DNA of 63,400 nt, taken from Phycisphaerales bacterium UBA7812 (lineage in GTDB: Bacteria > Planctomycetota > Phycisphaerae > Phycisphaerales > UBA1924). The position numbers were made by a program, and so were the translations under genes. Positions 1-8,368 of the stretch are shown piece after piece. How positions within the stretch are numbered: position 1 is the stretch's first letter; each line of letters starts with the position of its first letter. The stretch is from assembly GCA_002480345.1 (NCBI GenBank), contig DLBY01000168.1:3016-66415 (forward strand). The letters run 5' to 3'. The notes below the pieces were generated by a model that was not told where the DNA came from, made no database searches, and worked only from the letters and a program-made list of their open reading frames with translations.

Positions 1-1
1 C

Positions 2-667
2 AACATCTTCCGCTTCACCCAGGCGGGTTCGGAAGTGTCCGCGCTGCTGGGCCGGATGCCCTCCGCCGTGGGCTACCAGCCCACGCTCTCGACAGAGATG
101 GGCGAACTCCAGGAGCGGATCACCTCGACGAGCAAGGGTGCCATCACCTCCGTGCAGGCGATCTATGTGCCCGCGGACGACCTGACCGACCCCGCCCCCG
201 CGACCGCCTTCGCCCACCTCGACGCGTTCGTCGTTCTGGAGCGCTCGATCGCGGAGAAGGGCATCTTCCCCGCCGTCGACCCGCTCGCCTCGACCTCGAC
301 CATCCTCGATCCGTCGGTCATCGGCGAGCGGCACTACGCCGTGTCGCAGCGCGTCCAGCAGATCCTCCAGCGCTACAAGGACCTGCAGGACATCATCGCC
401 ATCCTCGGCGTCGACGAGCTCTCCGAAGAGGACAAGCTCATCGTCGCCCGCGCCCGCAAGATCGAGCGCTTCCTCTCCCAGCCCTTCTATGTCGCGGAGG
501 TCTTCACGGGCTTCCCGGGCATCTACACCAGCCTCGAGGACACCATCGACTCCTTCGAGCGCCTCTGCAACGGCGAGGGCGACGACCTCCCCGAGTCCGC
601 CTTCATGTATGTCGGCACCCTCGACGACGCCCGGGCCAAGGCCGAGAAGGCCGCCGCGAAGGCCTGA
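2..667 (+). CDS. atpD: F1F0 ATP synthase subunit beta, C-terminal part
   Basis: This is the catalytic beta subunit of the membrane-bound F-type ATP synthase, which makes ATP from ADP and phosphate at the F1 head. The reading frame is open from base 2, so the N-terminus and Walker motifs lie outside the window. What remains is the highly conserved second half: the NIFRFTQAGSEVSALLGRMP segment, the GYQPTLSTEMG loop, the GAITSVQAIYVPADDLTDPAP stretch around the adenine-binding region, and the C-terminal helical domain with LGVDELSEEDK and the FLSQPF motif. These are family hallmarks, so the identity is secure. The TGA stop overlaps the next ATG by one base (TGATG), which suggests coupled translation with a gene that is not an obvious ATP synthase subunit. 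Confidence 0.98.
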   Translation, partial: NIFRFTQAGSEVSALLGRMPSAVGYQPTLSTEMGELQERITSTSKGAITSVQAIYVPADDLTDPAPATAFAHLDAFVVLERSIAEKGIFPAVDPLASTSTILDPSVIGERHYAVSQRVQQILQRYKDLQDIIAILGVDELSEEDKLIVARARKIERFLSQPFYVAEVFTGFPGIYTSLEDTIDSFERLCNGEGDDLPESAFMYVGTLDDARAKAEKAAAKA

Positions 668-1476
668 TGCCACTGCACGCGGCGGATCCATCCGGGTTCG
701 GCTTTGAGTACGAATTTCCAGATCACTGGGCCGAGGCGATCCGTTCGACAAAGGACCTTGTTCTTACCGGAGTGTCCCCCGACGACCTCGGAAGCGTTAT
801 CCGTCTTGCTGAATCGGCACATATCGAGGATCGCAGGACCGCTGCGAATCTTCTAAGCCATGCCGGAGCGTCGTACGAGACTGGCCGAACTCGAATCCTC
901 GATCTATTCCACTCGAAACGGGCAAAGCAGCGATGCTGTGCCGTCGATGCGGCATCGGGTTGCCCTCGCGACTTTGAGATCGCGCTGCTTCGAGATGCAC
1001 TGCAGGATGCCAGCAAGCTCGTTGTACTCGAAGCGTGCCACAACGCGCTCTTTGGGAAACTTACCGAGTTGGTTGATGATTTGTCGCAGCGGATTGAGAA
1101 GTCAGATGCCGGTACGGTTCGAGAGGAATTGAAACTGGCTCGGGACGTCTTGAGGGACGGCTGGTCTTACGAGTTCGATCCACCCGACTGTCTTAGTTAC
1201 TGGATTCGACTCAATGTTGACAACCAACTCGTTAGCTCGTGGATGAAGATCGAAGACGCCAAAACGGTCTCCATCGAACAGGCTCTTCGGGATGAACGCG
1301 ATCGCCTGAATGACGAGTATCTCGAGCACCACCCGGGCCTCAAAGCACGGACGGCCGAAGACCATTTCTGGACAACCAGACGGGCAAGGCTGCATGCGAT
1401 GTTCCGCGCTGTTGATGATCGCGACGCACTTACGCATGACCTTGAACGCTTCAGGTCGTCGTGGCCCAGTGGTTGA
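667..1476 (+). CDS. hypothetical protein with HEAT-like helices, coupled to atpD
   Basis: I do not recognise this 269-residue protein. It is predicted to be soluble and mostly helical. Residues about 40-140 read like short helix pairs resembling HEAT or armadillo repeats (for example DRRTAANLLSHAG and ASKLVVLEACHNALFGK), followed by a charged C-terminal half. There is no signal peptide or membrane segment. Its start overlaps the atpD stop as TGATG. In many bacteria atpC (epsilon) follows atpD; this protein does not resemble epsilon. Its DNA is visibly less G+C-rich, with many A- and T-ending codons (gaa, gat, ctt, cgt) that both neighbours avoid. That suggests recent acquisition or a recent insertion behind atpD. 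HEAT-like is a weak call from helix pattern only. Confidence 0.75.
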   Translation: MPLHAADPSGFGFEYEFPDHWAEAIRSTKDLVLTGVSPDDLGSVIRLAESAHIEDRRTAANLLSHAGASYETGRTRILDLFHSKRAKQRCCAVDAASGCPRDFEIALLRDALQDASKLVVLEACHNALFGKLTELVDDLSQRIEKSDAGTVREELKLARDVLRDGWSYEFDPPDCLSYWIRLNVDNQLVSSWMKIEDAKTVSIEQALRDERDRLNDEYLEHHPGLKARTAEDHFWTTRRARLHAMFRAVDDRDALTHDLERFRSSWPSG

Positions 1477-1550
1477 TATCACAGCCGAACCGTGAGTGCA
1501 GGGGACATATTCAAGCCTGATCTTATATCAATTGCGTTACACTTCAATCC

Positions 1551-2042
1551 ATGCATCAGCAACAACTCACCCCCGCCAACGTCCTCCTACAGACCCGCAT
1601 CATCGTCGGCGCCCTCATCGCCGGCGCGACCATGTTCGCCGCCGTCGCCCTCTATATCCACTTCACTTCAGGCCCGTTCGTCACCGACGATCCGATGCTG
1701 GTCTATGCCCTCACCGGCGCGGCCGCGCTCATCATGCTCGTCACCGCCGCCATCTCGTTCGTCGCCCCGAGGGTCATCATCAAGCGCGGAGGCGAGAGCG
1801 CCGCGCAGGCCGCGACGCCCGAAGAGGGCGAGAACGCGATCGCGACGCACTACTCACAAATCTGCGTCATCCGCGGCGCGCTCGCCGAAGGCCCGGCCCT
1901 GTTCTGCATCGTCATCTTCCTGCTCGCCGGGTTCTGGCCCATCCTCCTCGGCCTCCTCCTCGAACTCGCCCACTTCGCAATCCTGTTCCCCACCAAAGAC
2001 CGCTACGACACCTTCACCCAGCATGCACTCGGGATGAAGTAA
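1551..2042 (+). CDS. small four-helix membrane protein, function unknown
   Basis: A 163-residue integral membrane protein that I cannot assign to a family. Four hydrophobic segments are visible: about residues 17-37 (TRIIVGALIAGATMFAAVAL), 50-70, 103-118 (around GALAEGPALFCIVIFLLAGF) and 119-140. A charged loop at about 78-95 contains EEGENAIA. The short cytoplasmic tail ends in LGMK. The codon use returns to the C-rich style of the region, in contrast to the gene just upstream. The upstream gap of about 75 bases is relatively A+T-rich and may hold its promoter, but I see no convincing -35/-10 pair. Confidence 0.8.
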   Translation: MHQQQLTPANVLLQTRIIVGALIAGATMFAAVALYIHFTSGPFVTDDPMLVYALTGAAALIMLVTAAISFVAPRVIIKRGGESAAQAATPEEGENAIATHYSQICVIRGALAEGPALFCIVIFLLAGFWPILLGLLLELAHFAILFPTKDRYDTFTQHALGMK

Positions 2043-2117
2043 CACGCCACCGCCGCGCCCGCTCGGCAGCACAAACGCATCCCCAGCGCTTCCACCGGCC
2101 CGTGATCACCCGGGAAC

Positions 2118-4745
2118 TCAGGGACATCCACCCACAAACACGCCGACGAACAACCCGATATCACCGAGGTCGTACACCCCGTCCCCGTTCAGATCGCTCG
2201 CGGGCGAGCCGCCCACAAACCCCTGCACGAACGCGTTGATGTCCGCGAGATCCAGCACGCCCGCCGGCGGCGCGAGGTCCGCCCCGCACGCGCCCGCGAT
2301 CGACCGCTCGTTCGCGAGAAACCCGAAGCCGTAGGCGATCATCCCCGACGCGCCGAGGTCGTTCAGCCCCAGCGTTCCCCGGTGCAGCACTCCCGTCGTC
2401 GCGCTCGTCGTCGACTCCACGACCGCGACAAGCTCGGCCTCGGCGCCGTCGACCTCCACGCGCAGCGAAACCGGCGCCCCGATCATCTCGGGCTCGAACG
2501 GCGCGTGCAGGCGCACCCGGAACTCGACAGGAGGCGTTTCACCCGCGACGGGTGCGCCCCCCGCGTCCAGCAGTTCCAGCGCGATCGCGTCCCGCGCGAG
2601 GTACGCGATCGAGACATTCAGCCCCGCGTTGTGCGCGCCCCACCCCTCCGCGTGCCGGTAGGGCATGCGGAACTCGAACGGGTAGTGCTCCGTCGCCGCG
2701 TTGGAGTTCACCACGCCCCGGCACAGGTCGAGCCAGCCCGCGCCGCCCGTGTAGATCCGGGGCCACCAGGTGTCGACACCGGGGAAATCGCTCCCCTCCA
2801 GGCTGCTCGTCGCCGCGCCCACAGGATTGCGCCCCAGCAGGTTGTCCCAATGGCTCGCGCGCAGCTCGCCCAGCCGTCCCCCGCGAGGCCCGACGCCGTG
2901 ATCGCCCGTTCCGTCGATCCCCGCGCCGCCGATCGCCGCGAGGATGCCCGGGAACGCCGCGATGTTGCCGGGCTCGTTCCAGGGCTGCGGGATCGTCCAC
3001 GAATTCTCGTCGTACCGGCGGAAGTCGTAGAGGTTATCGCTCATCGCGACCGCGTGATCCACCCACGAGTCCAGCCACGCCCCGAGCCCCGCCGGGGCCG
3101 CGTCGGGATACTCCGCGAGCAGCAGCGAGAGCCCGGTATAGAGCTTGTGCTCGGTGACGCGCTGCCCCTTAGCGATGTCCTTGTCCACCGGGTCGAAGGT
3201 CGTGATCACCCACGCGGCCTGTGCGACCGCCGCGTCCAGGTACGCCTGCGGATCCGCGAGCCCGTCGCGCAGCGCCACCTCGTGCATCAGCAGGTTCGAG
3301 AGGACCGAGTGCCCCGGGGGCTCCCACCCCTTGAAGTCACCCACGAAGGTGATGACATCGAACAGCCCGACCTGCGTCCACCACTGCTCCACGCTCGATC
3401 GCAACGAGAGATAGAACGACTCGTCGATCTCGTCCGCGATGCCGGGGTACAGGTACAGGAAGTGCGCGAGCTCCCCGACGGTCTGCGCGTGGATCCGGTT
3501 TTCCGGGAAAGGCCCGCCCGGCGTCTCGTACATCGGGTCGATCAGCAGCAGCCCCGCGCCCCAGTGCAGCAGCTTGCTCATGTCGCTCGCGCCGCTGTCC
3601 ACGCTCCCGACGAGTGTCTGGTGGTAGGTCTGCGCCGTTCCCGGAAGATCGGCGTCATAGAACGAGCGGATGAAGACATACCCCGGATCGAGCAGCGCCG
3701 CGCCCTCCGACGCGAGGTCGATCTCGCCGGGCAGGGCGCGGTAATACCCGGGGTGCGCCATCTGCATGAGCGCGAGCGACCCGAGTTCGTAGGTGAAGTA
3801 GCCGCCGTCGCGCCACGCGCCCCCGCCGCTCCCCGACGGGTGCGTCGACACCGCGCTGCGCACATCGATCATGAACTGCAGCGCCGTCTTCATCGTCCGG
3901 CGCAGCAGCAGCATCCGCCCGATCTCGAAGGGGTGCGATTCCCCGTCGTCGAACGCGGCGCCGTCCGAGCGGTCCCCGCTCACGCGGATCACATACTCGA
4001 GGTCATCCGTCGCGGGCTCGAGCGCCGAGAAATCGCCCACGCCCCCGCTCACCGTCCCGCTGAACACGACCGAGCCCGAGCCCGTCTCGACGACTTCGAA
4101 CGCCGAGCCGTCCGCGCTCTGCGGCGCCGTGAACCGCTTGGCGCCGAAGGTGTCGTACCCGATCTGGTTCAGCAGGATCGGGTGCGCCGTCGGATCGGGC
4201 AGATCGCTGGGCTTGTCGATCCCCTCACCGATCGGGGGCGAGCCGCCGCCGTCCAGAGGCTCCCACAGCAAGATCTCGCGCACGCGCGCGAACCCATTGT
4301 CGCTGATCCAGAGACGAAAACTCGTCGCCGACACCGGCGCGTCGAACTCCACCGCGATCGCGCCCGCGTCGTTGCTCGTCACCGCCGAGCCGGGGATCGT
4401 GCGCCAGGTCTGCCCGTCGAGCCACTGGAGCTCGAAGGTGTCGATCGCGAACACCTCGCCGTTGCTCCGCGGAAACTCGATCCCCGACCACAGGTGAAAG
4501 CTCCCCAGCGTCACCAGCGTGGGCAGGTCCAGCCGCAACCAGTGCGGCCCGGGCACATTCGCGCTGATCCACCGCCCGTCGTCCTCGATGCGTTCGTCGG
4601 TCGCTTCCCACGCCGGGGAGTCGATCGTCCATTGCGAGCTCGCCGACGCGGCGCTGCTCGCCGCCCAGTTGAAGGGGGTTGCCCCCGCCGCGCCCACCGA
4701 CACCAACGCCCAGAACACCGTCCCGACCAACCCGGCTCGCATCAT
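2118..4745 (-). CDS. exported GH9-like (alpha/alpha)6 protein with discoidin and GC-type dockerin-like modules
   Basis: A large exported protein of about 875 residues, probably acting on or binding a polysaccharide outside the cell. The order is: signal peptide (1-23), an F5/8 type C-like beta-sandwich (about 40-162, with WLRLDLPTLVTLGSFHLWSG), an Ig-like cellulase N-terminal domain (about 188-277, opening LLNQIGYDTFGAKRF), a helical barrel like GH9 enzymes (about 280-730, with NLLGRNPVG near its end), an extension, and a C-terminal GC-type dockerin-like repeat with two ADLxxPxGxLDLxDI / DLNGDGxxDLxDI halves ending GGCP. The usual GH9 catalytic DAGD pair is not seen; WRDGGYF stands in its place, so activity is uncertain. 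The ATG at 4745 is chosen because AGAAGG lies 7 bases upstream. A GTG two codons further upstream is possible. Confidence 0.85.
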   Translation of the reverse strand: MMRAGLVGTVFWALVSVGAAGATPFNWAASSAASASSQWTIDSPAWEATDERIEDDGRWISANVPGPHWLRLDLPTLVTLGSFHLWSGIEFPRSNGEVFAIDTFELQWLDGQTWRTIPGSAVTSNDAGAIAVEFDAPVSATSFRLWISDNGFARVREILLWEPLDGGGSPPIGEGIDKPSDLPDPTAHPILLNQIGYDTFGAKRFTAPQSADGSAFEVVETGSGSVVFSGTVSGGVGDFSALEPATDDLEYVIRVSGDRSDGAAFDDGESHPFEIGRMLLLRRTMKTALQFMIDVRSAVSTHPSGSGGGAWRDGGYFTYELGSLALMQMAHPGYYRALPGEIDLASEGAALLDPGYVFIRSFYDADLPGTAQTYHQTLVGSVDSGASDMSKLLHWGAGLLLIDPMYETPGGPFPENRIHAQTVGELAHFLYLYPGIADEIDESFYLSLRSSVEQWWTQVGLFDVITFVGDFKGWEPPGHSVLSNLLMHEVALRDGLADPQAYLDAAVAQAAWVITTFDPVDKDIAKGQRVTEHKLYTGLSLLLAEYPDAAPAGLGAWLDSWVDHAVAMSDNLYDFRRYDENSWTIPQPWNEPGNIAAFPGILAAIGGAGIDGTGDHGVGPRGGRLGELRASHWDNLLGRNPVGAATSSLEGSDFPGVDTWWPRIYTGGAGWLDLCRGVVNSNAATEHYPFEFRMPYRHAEGWGAHNAGLNVSIAYLARDAIALELLDAGGAPVAGETPPVEFRVRLHAPFEPEMIGAPVSLRVEVDGAEAELVAVVESTTSATTGVLHRGTLGLNDLGASGMIAYGFGFLANERSIAGACGADLAPPAGVLDLADINAFVQGFVGGSPASDLNGDGVYDLGDIGLFVGVFVGGCP

Positions 4746-4883
4746 GAACACACCTTCTGCTTCCTGAACGACGCGCCCCCGACGAGCGGCGCCGGCGCGC
4801 GATCAGCGCAGCCCGCACCGATTCACTATACCGACAGGTCCGTCCGATCCGCGCATGTTCCGCACCACGCGGCGCGCGCGAAA

Positions 4884-4916
4884 ACGGGCGCGACCGAACA
4901 ACTCGGCCGCGCCCGT
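4884..4916 (-). terminator. Rho-independent terminator after the PEP-CTERM pair
   Basis: A 9-bp perfect stem (ACGGGCGCG at 4884-4892 with CGCGCCCGT at 4908-4916) encloses a short inner stem (CCGA/TCGG). On the minus strand it is followed by TTTT. It sits just downstream of the leftward gene ending at 4941 and upstream of the GH9-like gene, so it likely separates the two transcripts. Confidence 0.7.
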
Positions 4917-4940
4917 GGAAGAGGTCGGTCCTGCGCGTGA

Positions 4941-5525
4941 TCAGCGCCGGCGACGCGACGCGACCAGCCCGCCCGCCGCGAGCACGCCCAGCCCGCCCGG
5001 CGTCGGGACCTGCACCGTGACGGAGATGAAGCTCGAGAAGAAGTCCACCTCGCCCAGCACGATCTGGTCGTTGTTCAAGCCGGGCTCGGTCACCGCTGAA
5101 TAGAACAGCGGCGACACCCAGGTCCCCCCGACGAGCTCATCGAGCGAACGCGAGATCGAGAACTGCCCCGTCCCGCTCCACCCCTCGTCGGCGCCGCTGA
5201 TCACGATGCCCGGGATCTGCGCGCCCGGCGCCGGGTCGAGATCCACCGGCACCAGGACCTGCGAGAGGAAGTATGCCGCCGAGCTCTCGCGCGGATCGCC
5301 CGGATCCGTCGGGTTCACCGTCAGGTTCAACTCGAGCTGCGCTGCGATCACCGTCCCCCCGTTGAAGGCGTTGGAGTTCGGGATGATGTCGTTGCTCAGG
5401 AAGAACTCCTGCCCGATGTCGGGGATCGGCACCAGGAAGGTCTCGGTATCGCCCCCACCGAACGGGCCCGCGCCCGCGAGCCCCGCCGCCGCGCACAGCG
5501 GCACGAGTCGTGCCATCGTCTTCAT
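4941..5525 (-). CDS. exported protein with PEP-CTERM-like sorting tail
   Basis: A 194-residue secreted protein of unknown function. It has a short signal peptide (MKTMARLVPLCAAAGLAGAG), a beta-rich body without recognised enzyme motifs, and a C-terminal tail VPTPGGLGVLAAGGLVASRRRR. The tail has the three parts of the PEP-CTERM signal (a proline motif, a hydrophobic helix and an arginine cluster), although the PEP motif reads PTP. Such proteins are thought to be processed by an exosortase and delivered to the surface or matrix. A good ribosome site, AGGAGA, lies 7 bases before the ATG. It is 24 bases downstream of a second protein of the same type, so the two are probably co-transcribed, ending at the hairpin near 4900. 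Confidence 0.85.
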   Translation of the reverse strand: MKTMARLVPLCAAAGLAGAGPFGGGDTETFLVPIPDIGQEFFLSNDIIPNSNAFNGGTVIAAQLELNLTVNPTDPGDPRESSAAYFLSQVLVPVDLDPAPGAQIPGIVISGADEGWSGTGQFSISRSLDELVGGTWVSPLFYSAVTEPGLNNDQIVLGEVDFFSSFISVTVQVPTPGGLGVLAAGGLVASRRRR

Positions 5526-5549
5526 GTCTTGATCTCCTCGTGGGGGGCT

Positions 5550-6290
5550 TCAGCGCCGACGGCGCGCCGCGACCAGCCCGCCCATCGCGAGCACGCCGAA
5601 CCCCGCCGGCGCGGGCACCACCGAGAACTGGTAATCGAGCGAAAGCGTGCCGACCTGCGTCAGCTCGCTCGCGAACACCTCGACGAACCCCGCGGGCGGA
5701 TCGGTGATCACGATGTCGGTGAAGGGGCCGAAGAAGCCCTCCACCGCGCCGTCACCGGTGTAGAACGAGAAGAACCCCGGATCGGTCTGGACCGCCGAGT
5801 TGATCGAATCGGTGTACGACTCGGACACGGGATCGCCGGGCGTCCCCGGATCGAACGGGCTGGGGCCCGGCACGCCCGGCGTCAGGTCCCCCGTGAAATT
5901 GACGATCCCGATGCCGCCGAGCCCGTAGAACGGCGCGGAAGGCCCGCCATCCCCGCCCTCGGTCGCGTTGAACGAGAGGATGGTGTTGTGGAAGACATCG
6001 GTGAACCACGACCCCGACTCGATGAACTGATCGTGGAACGACTGCGCCGTCACTTCGAGACCCAGCGTCCCCTCGAAGCGCACCGTCACGCCCTCGAGCA
6101 CCCGCGTCCCGCCCTGCGTGTCGAACTGCTGGAACGCGACATTGGTCCCGAACCCCCCGTTCGCGAGGTCGAAGTCGATCGCCGCCGACTGCGTCTCGAT
6201 CCCGGCGCTCGCGCCGCCGGCCGCCAATCCCATGACAGTCCCCGCGGCCATCGCCGCCGCCGAGGCACGCATCTTCATTCCGTTCTTCAT
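5550..6290 (-). CDS. exported protein with PEP-CTERM-like sorting tail
   Basis: A 246-residue secreted protein of unknown function. Residues 1-29 form a signal peptide ending in ASA. The body has a repeated beta pattern rich in Phe, Gly and Thr and may be a choice-of-anchor type domain (for example VTVRFEGTLGLEV), a weak call. The C-terminus VVPAPAGFGVLAMGGLVAARRRR is a PEP-CTERM-like sorting signal with PAPAG in the PEP position. The ATG is preceded by GGAGGG at a good distance. It is the first gene of a two-gene leftward unit and is divergent from the putative regulator at 6516. The roughly 225-base gap between them carries an A+T-rich inverted repeat. Confidence 0.87.
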   Translation of the reverse strand: MKNGMKMRASAAAMAAGTVMGLAAGGASAGIETQSAAIDFDLANGGFGTNVAFQQFDTQGGTRVLEGVTVRFEGTLGLEVTAQSFHDQFIESGSWFTDVFHNTILSFNATEGGDGGPSAPFYGLGGIGIVNFTGDLTPGVPGPSPFDPGTPGDPVSESYTDSINSAVQTDPGFFSFYTGDGAVEGFFGPFTDIVITDPPAGFVEVFASELTQVGTLSLDYQFSVVPAPAGFGVLAMGGLVAARRRR

Positions 6291-6453
6291 CTGAAATCCC
6301 TCCGCTCGATCAGAGCTTCCAATCCAAGAAACAGTCCAGACCCAATCCCCACATCAACCACGACATCCCCAATGAGGGTCACCGCTGGACCCACGAACGC
6401 CATGACTCCCGCCGACTCTACACCCGTCGGTTTCTTCTGAAAAGACCAAAGAG

Positions 6454-6485
6454 AATTTTTTCCAAATATTTCTCTGGAAAAAATT
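6454..6485. promoter_or_regulatory. A+T-rich inverted repeat, candidate operator between divergent genes
   Basis: A perfect 10-bp inverted repeat (AATTTTTTCC at 6454-6463, GGAAAAAATT at 6476-6485) is separated by 12 bases. A second, overlapping inverted pair, AGAGAA/TTCTCT (6450-6455 and 6470-6475), shares part of it. It is by far the most A+T-rich stretch nearby. It lies 30 bases before the GTG of the putative regulator, near a TATGAT -10-like hexamer at 6504, and about 160 bases from the divergent PEP-CTERM gene. An operator is inferred; a structured leader is the alternative. Confidence 0.5.
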
Positions 6486-6515
6486 TTCATACGCCCAGAT
6501 CGCTATGATGGGTCC

Positions 6516-7781
6516 GTGAGCCCGACGAGAACCAAACAAGAACGGATCGGCCAGCCAGCCATCGCCGTCCGAAACACGGCACACGGAGGCGGCACCATCA
6601 CCGTCGCCGCCGCCCGCGTCCTTGCCGACGCGCAGCGCGCGATGCACGACCTGCTCACCGGCGCCGGGCTCGCCGACGCTCGGGCGACCGATGTCGCGCG
6701 CGGGTTGGGGCTCGACAAGACCCTCGCGTGGAAGCTCGCCCACTTCATCGGGGACGACGCGCCCGAGGCCGCCCGTCACATGCCGGGTCCCAACGCGATC
6801 GAGATCGTCCTCAAGGCCGCGACGAAAGCCGGGGTCGCCCGCCAGCGGGTCGACGCCGCCCGCGACGCGGACGCCCGCCTGCGCGCGTTCATGACCGAGC
6901 ACGCGGGCGACCGGCGCACCTTCGAGGCGATCCTCGCGGGCGCCACGCCCGACGAGGCCCTGATGCTTGAGGAACGGCGCGCCTTCTTCCGCGCCGGATC
7001 CACCCTTTGGGGGGTGCGCGCGCAGGCCCAGTTCCTCCTGCTCGCGCTGCGCCCCTCGCCCGAGACGCCGGGCACGCTCGACATCCTGCAACTCTCGGGG
7101 TTCATCGCCCTCGAGCGTCTCCGCCCCGATGTGCCCTGGATCATCCGCCGCCTCCGCGCCAGCGACGACACCGGCGCACAGATGTACCAGATCCCCCGCA
7201 TCCCCCTCGACCCGGAGGGCGTCACCACCGGGGGGATGCCCCTGATCCCCGATTTCTGCTCCTCCCCGCTCCCCGAGATCCGCCAGACCGAGGCGAGCAA
7301 CGGGTGGATCTACGACGAACTCGTCCCCGGCGCCCTGGGCAAATCGGGAGCCGCAACCATCGTCAACGGCGAGGTCATGCCCGCGGTCGTCCCGTCCGAG
7401 CACGCCGACGACAACACCTTCGCGCGCTACATGCTCACGGTGCGCACACCGATCGAGCATGTGCAGGTCGACCTGCTGATCCACGAGGACCTGCCCCACT
7501 TCGACGCGCCGCGCTGCTCGGTCGTGGGCCTGCTCGAGGACCGCGCCACGCCTCAGGCGCACGACGGGATGCTCCTGCAGGAGCCGGGCCCCGCGACGAG
7601 CCTGGGCACCCCCGCCGCGGTCCGCTCACGCCGCATCCCGGACTATGCGCACATGGCAACCTCCGCCCTCCAGCGCGCGGGGTGGCCCACGCCCGACGCC
7701 TTCCGGGGATACCGCTTCTCCAGCGAGTACCCGCCCGCGCCGTGCGAGATCAACCTCCGCTGCCCGATCAACCCGCGCTGA
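6516..7781 (+). CDS. putative DNA-binding regulator, helix-turn-helix N-terminus
   Basis: A 421-residue cytoplasmic protein. Residues about 30-85 (AAARVLADAQRAMHDLLTG followed by TDVARGLGLDKTLAWKLAHFI) read like an N-terminal helix-turn-helix domain in which a recognition helix reads a specific site. The remaining roughly 330 residues have no family I recognise and no enzyme motif; they may bind a ligand. The GTG start is required because the nearby ATGs at 6505 and 6508 are out of frame and the next in-frame Met is at residue 44. The gene is transcribed away from two PEP-CTERM-like genes across an inverted repeat. This is the classic layout of a regulator controlling itself and its neighbours, but that link is inference. 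Confidence 0.7.
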   Translation: MSPTRTKQERIGQPAIAVRNTAHGGGTITVAAARVLADAQRAMHDLLTGAGLADARATDVARGLGLDKTLAWKLAHFIGDDAPEAARHMPGPNAIEIVLKAATKAGVARQRVDAARDADARLRAFMTEHAGDRRTFEAILAGATPDEALMLEERRAFFRAGSTLWGVRAQAQFLLLALRPSPETPGTLDILQLSGFIALERLRPDVPWIIRRLRASDDTGAQMYQIPRIPLDPEGVTTGGMPLIPDFCSSPLPEIRQTEASNGWIYDELVPGALGKSGAATIVNGEVMPAVVPSEHADDNTFARYMLTVRTPIEHVQVDLLIHEDLPHFDAPRCSVVGLLEDRATPQAHDGMLLQEPGPATSLGTPAAVRSRRIPDYAHMATSALQRAGWPTPDAFRGYRFSSEYPPAPCEINLRCPINPR

Positions 7782-7796
7782 CCGACCCCGCCCGCC

Positions 7797-8267
7797 TCAC
7801 ACGCGCCGATATTCGGCGCGCATGAACTCGGTCCACAGCCCGTCATCACCCAGCACGCACGAACGCAGCAGGCGCCGATCCGCGCCGATGAGTTCGATGA
7901 TGTCGCGGTACCGGGCCGTTCCCCCGGCCTCGGTCATCGACGGCCCCTCGGTCTCCAGCGTCAGGACATCCCCGTCGCGCGAGCCGTCGTAGACGAACAT
8001 GTGCGCCATCACCGAGGCGATCCAGCTCCCGGGGTATCGCCCCGTCGCCGGGTCGTACCCGAGCGTCATCCGGGAGTGCATCGTCCCGCCGCCCGGGATC
8101 TCCCCCGAGCCCTTCCCGATGATCCAGAGATCGCCCAGCGCCTCGACCCGCTCGGTCCCCGTCGCGATCATCGGTTCCGCCCCCGGCTCGGGCTCGAACG
8201 AGCTCTCGTACGCCCACTCCCCGACCATCCGGTGCAGCCAACGGTGTTCCTCGGTCGCTTCGTTCAT
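7797..8267 (-). CDS. DUF1579 family protein
   Basis: A 156-residue cytoplasmic protein of the DUF1579 family, whose function is unknown. The hallmarks are the opening EHRWLHRMVGEWAYESSFEPEPG, the DLWIIGKGSGEIPGGG loop, and MTLGYDPATGRYPGSWIASVM, all typical of this small beta-barrel fold. The start at 8267 (MNEATEEHRW) is preferred over codons further upstream because family members begin shortly before the EHxWL motif. An AAAGGG ribosome site sits 9 bases before it, and an ATG one codon earlier (8270) fits as well. It faces the regulator gene with only 15 bases between the two stops, and it is divergent from the permease at 8369. Confidence 0.88.
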   Translation of the reverse strand: MNEATEEHRWLHRMVGEWAYESSFEPEPGAEPMIATGTERVEALGDLWIIGKGSGEIPGGGTMHSRMTLGYDPATGRYPGSWIASVMAHMFVYDGSRDGDVLTLETEGPSMTEAGGTARYRDIIELIGADRRLLRSCVLGDDGLWTEFMRAEYRRV

Positions 8268-8368
8268 CATGCGCGGCCCTTTCGCTCTCTCCCACATCAT
8301 GACCGATGCCGCGGGGCCCTGCGCGCAGCGAAACGCACGCCATCAGTGACGCCGACTAGGCTGCGAAT

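Noticed and set aside
2382..4940. An 852-codon rightward open frame opposite the GH9-like gene.
   Set aside because: It is Arg/Val/Pro-rich with no domains. High G+C with few stop codons explains it.
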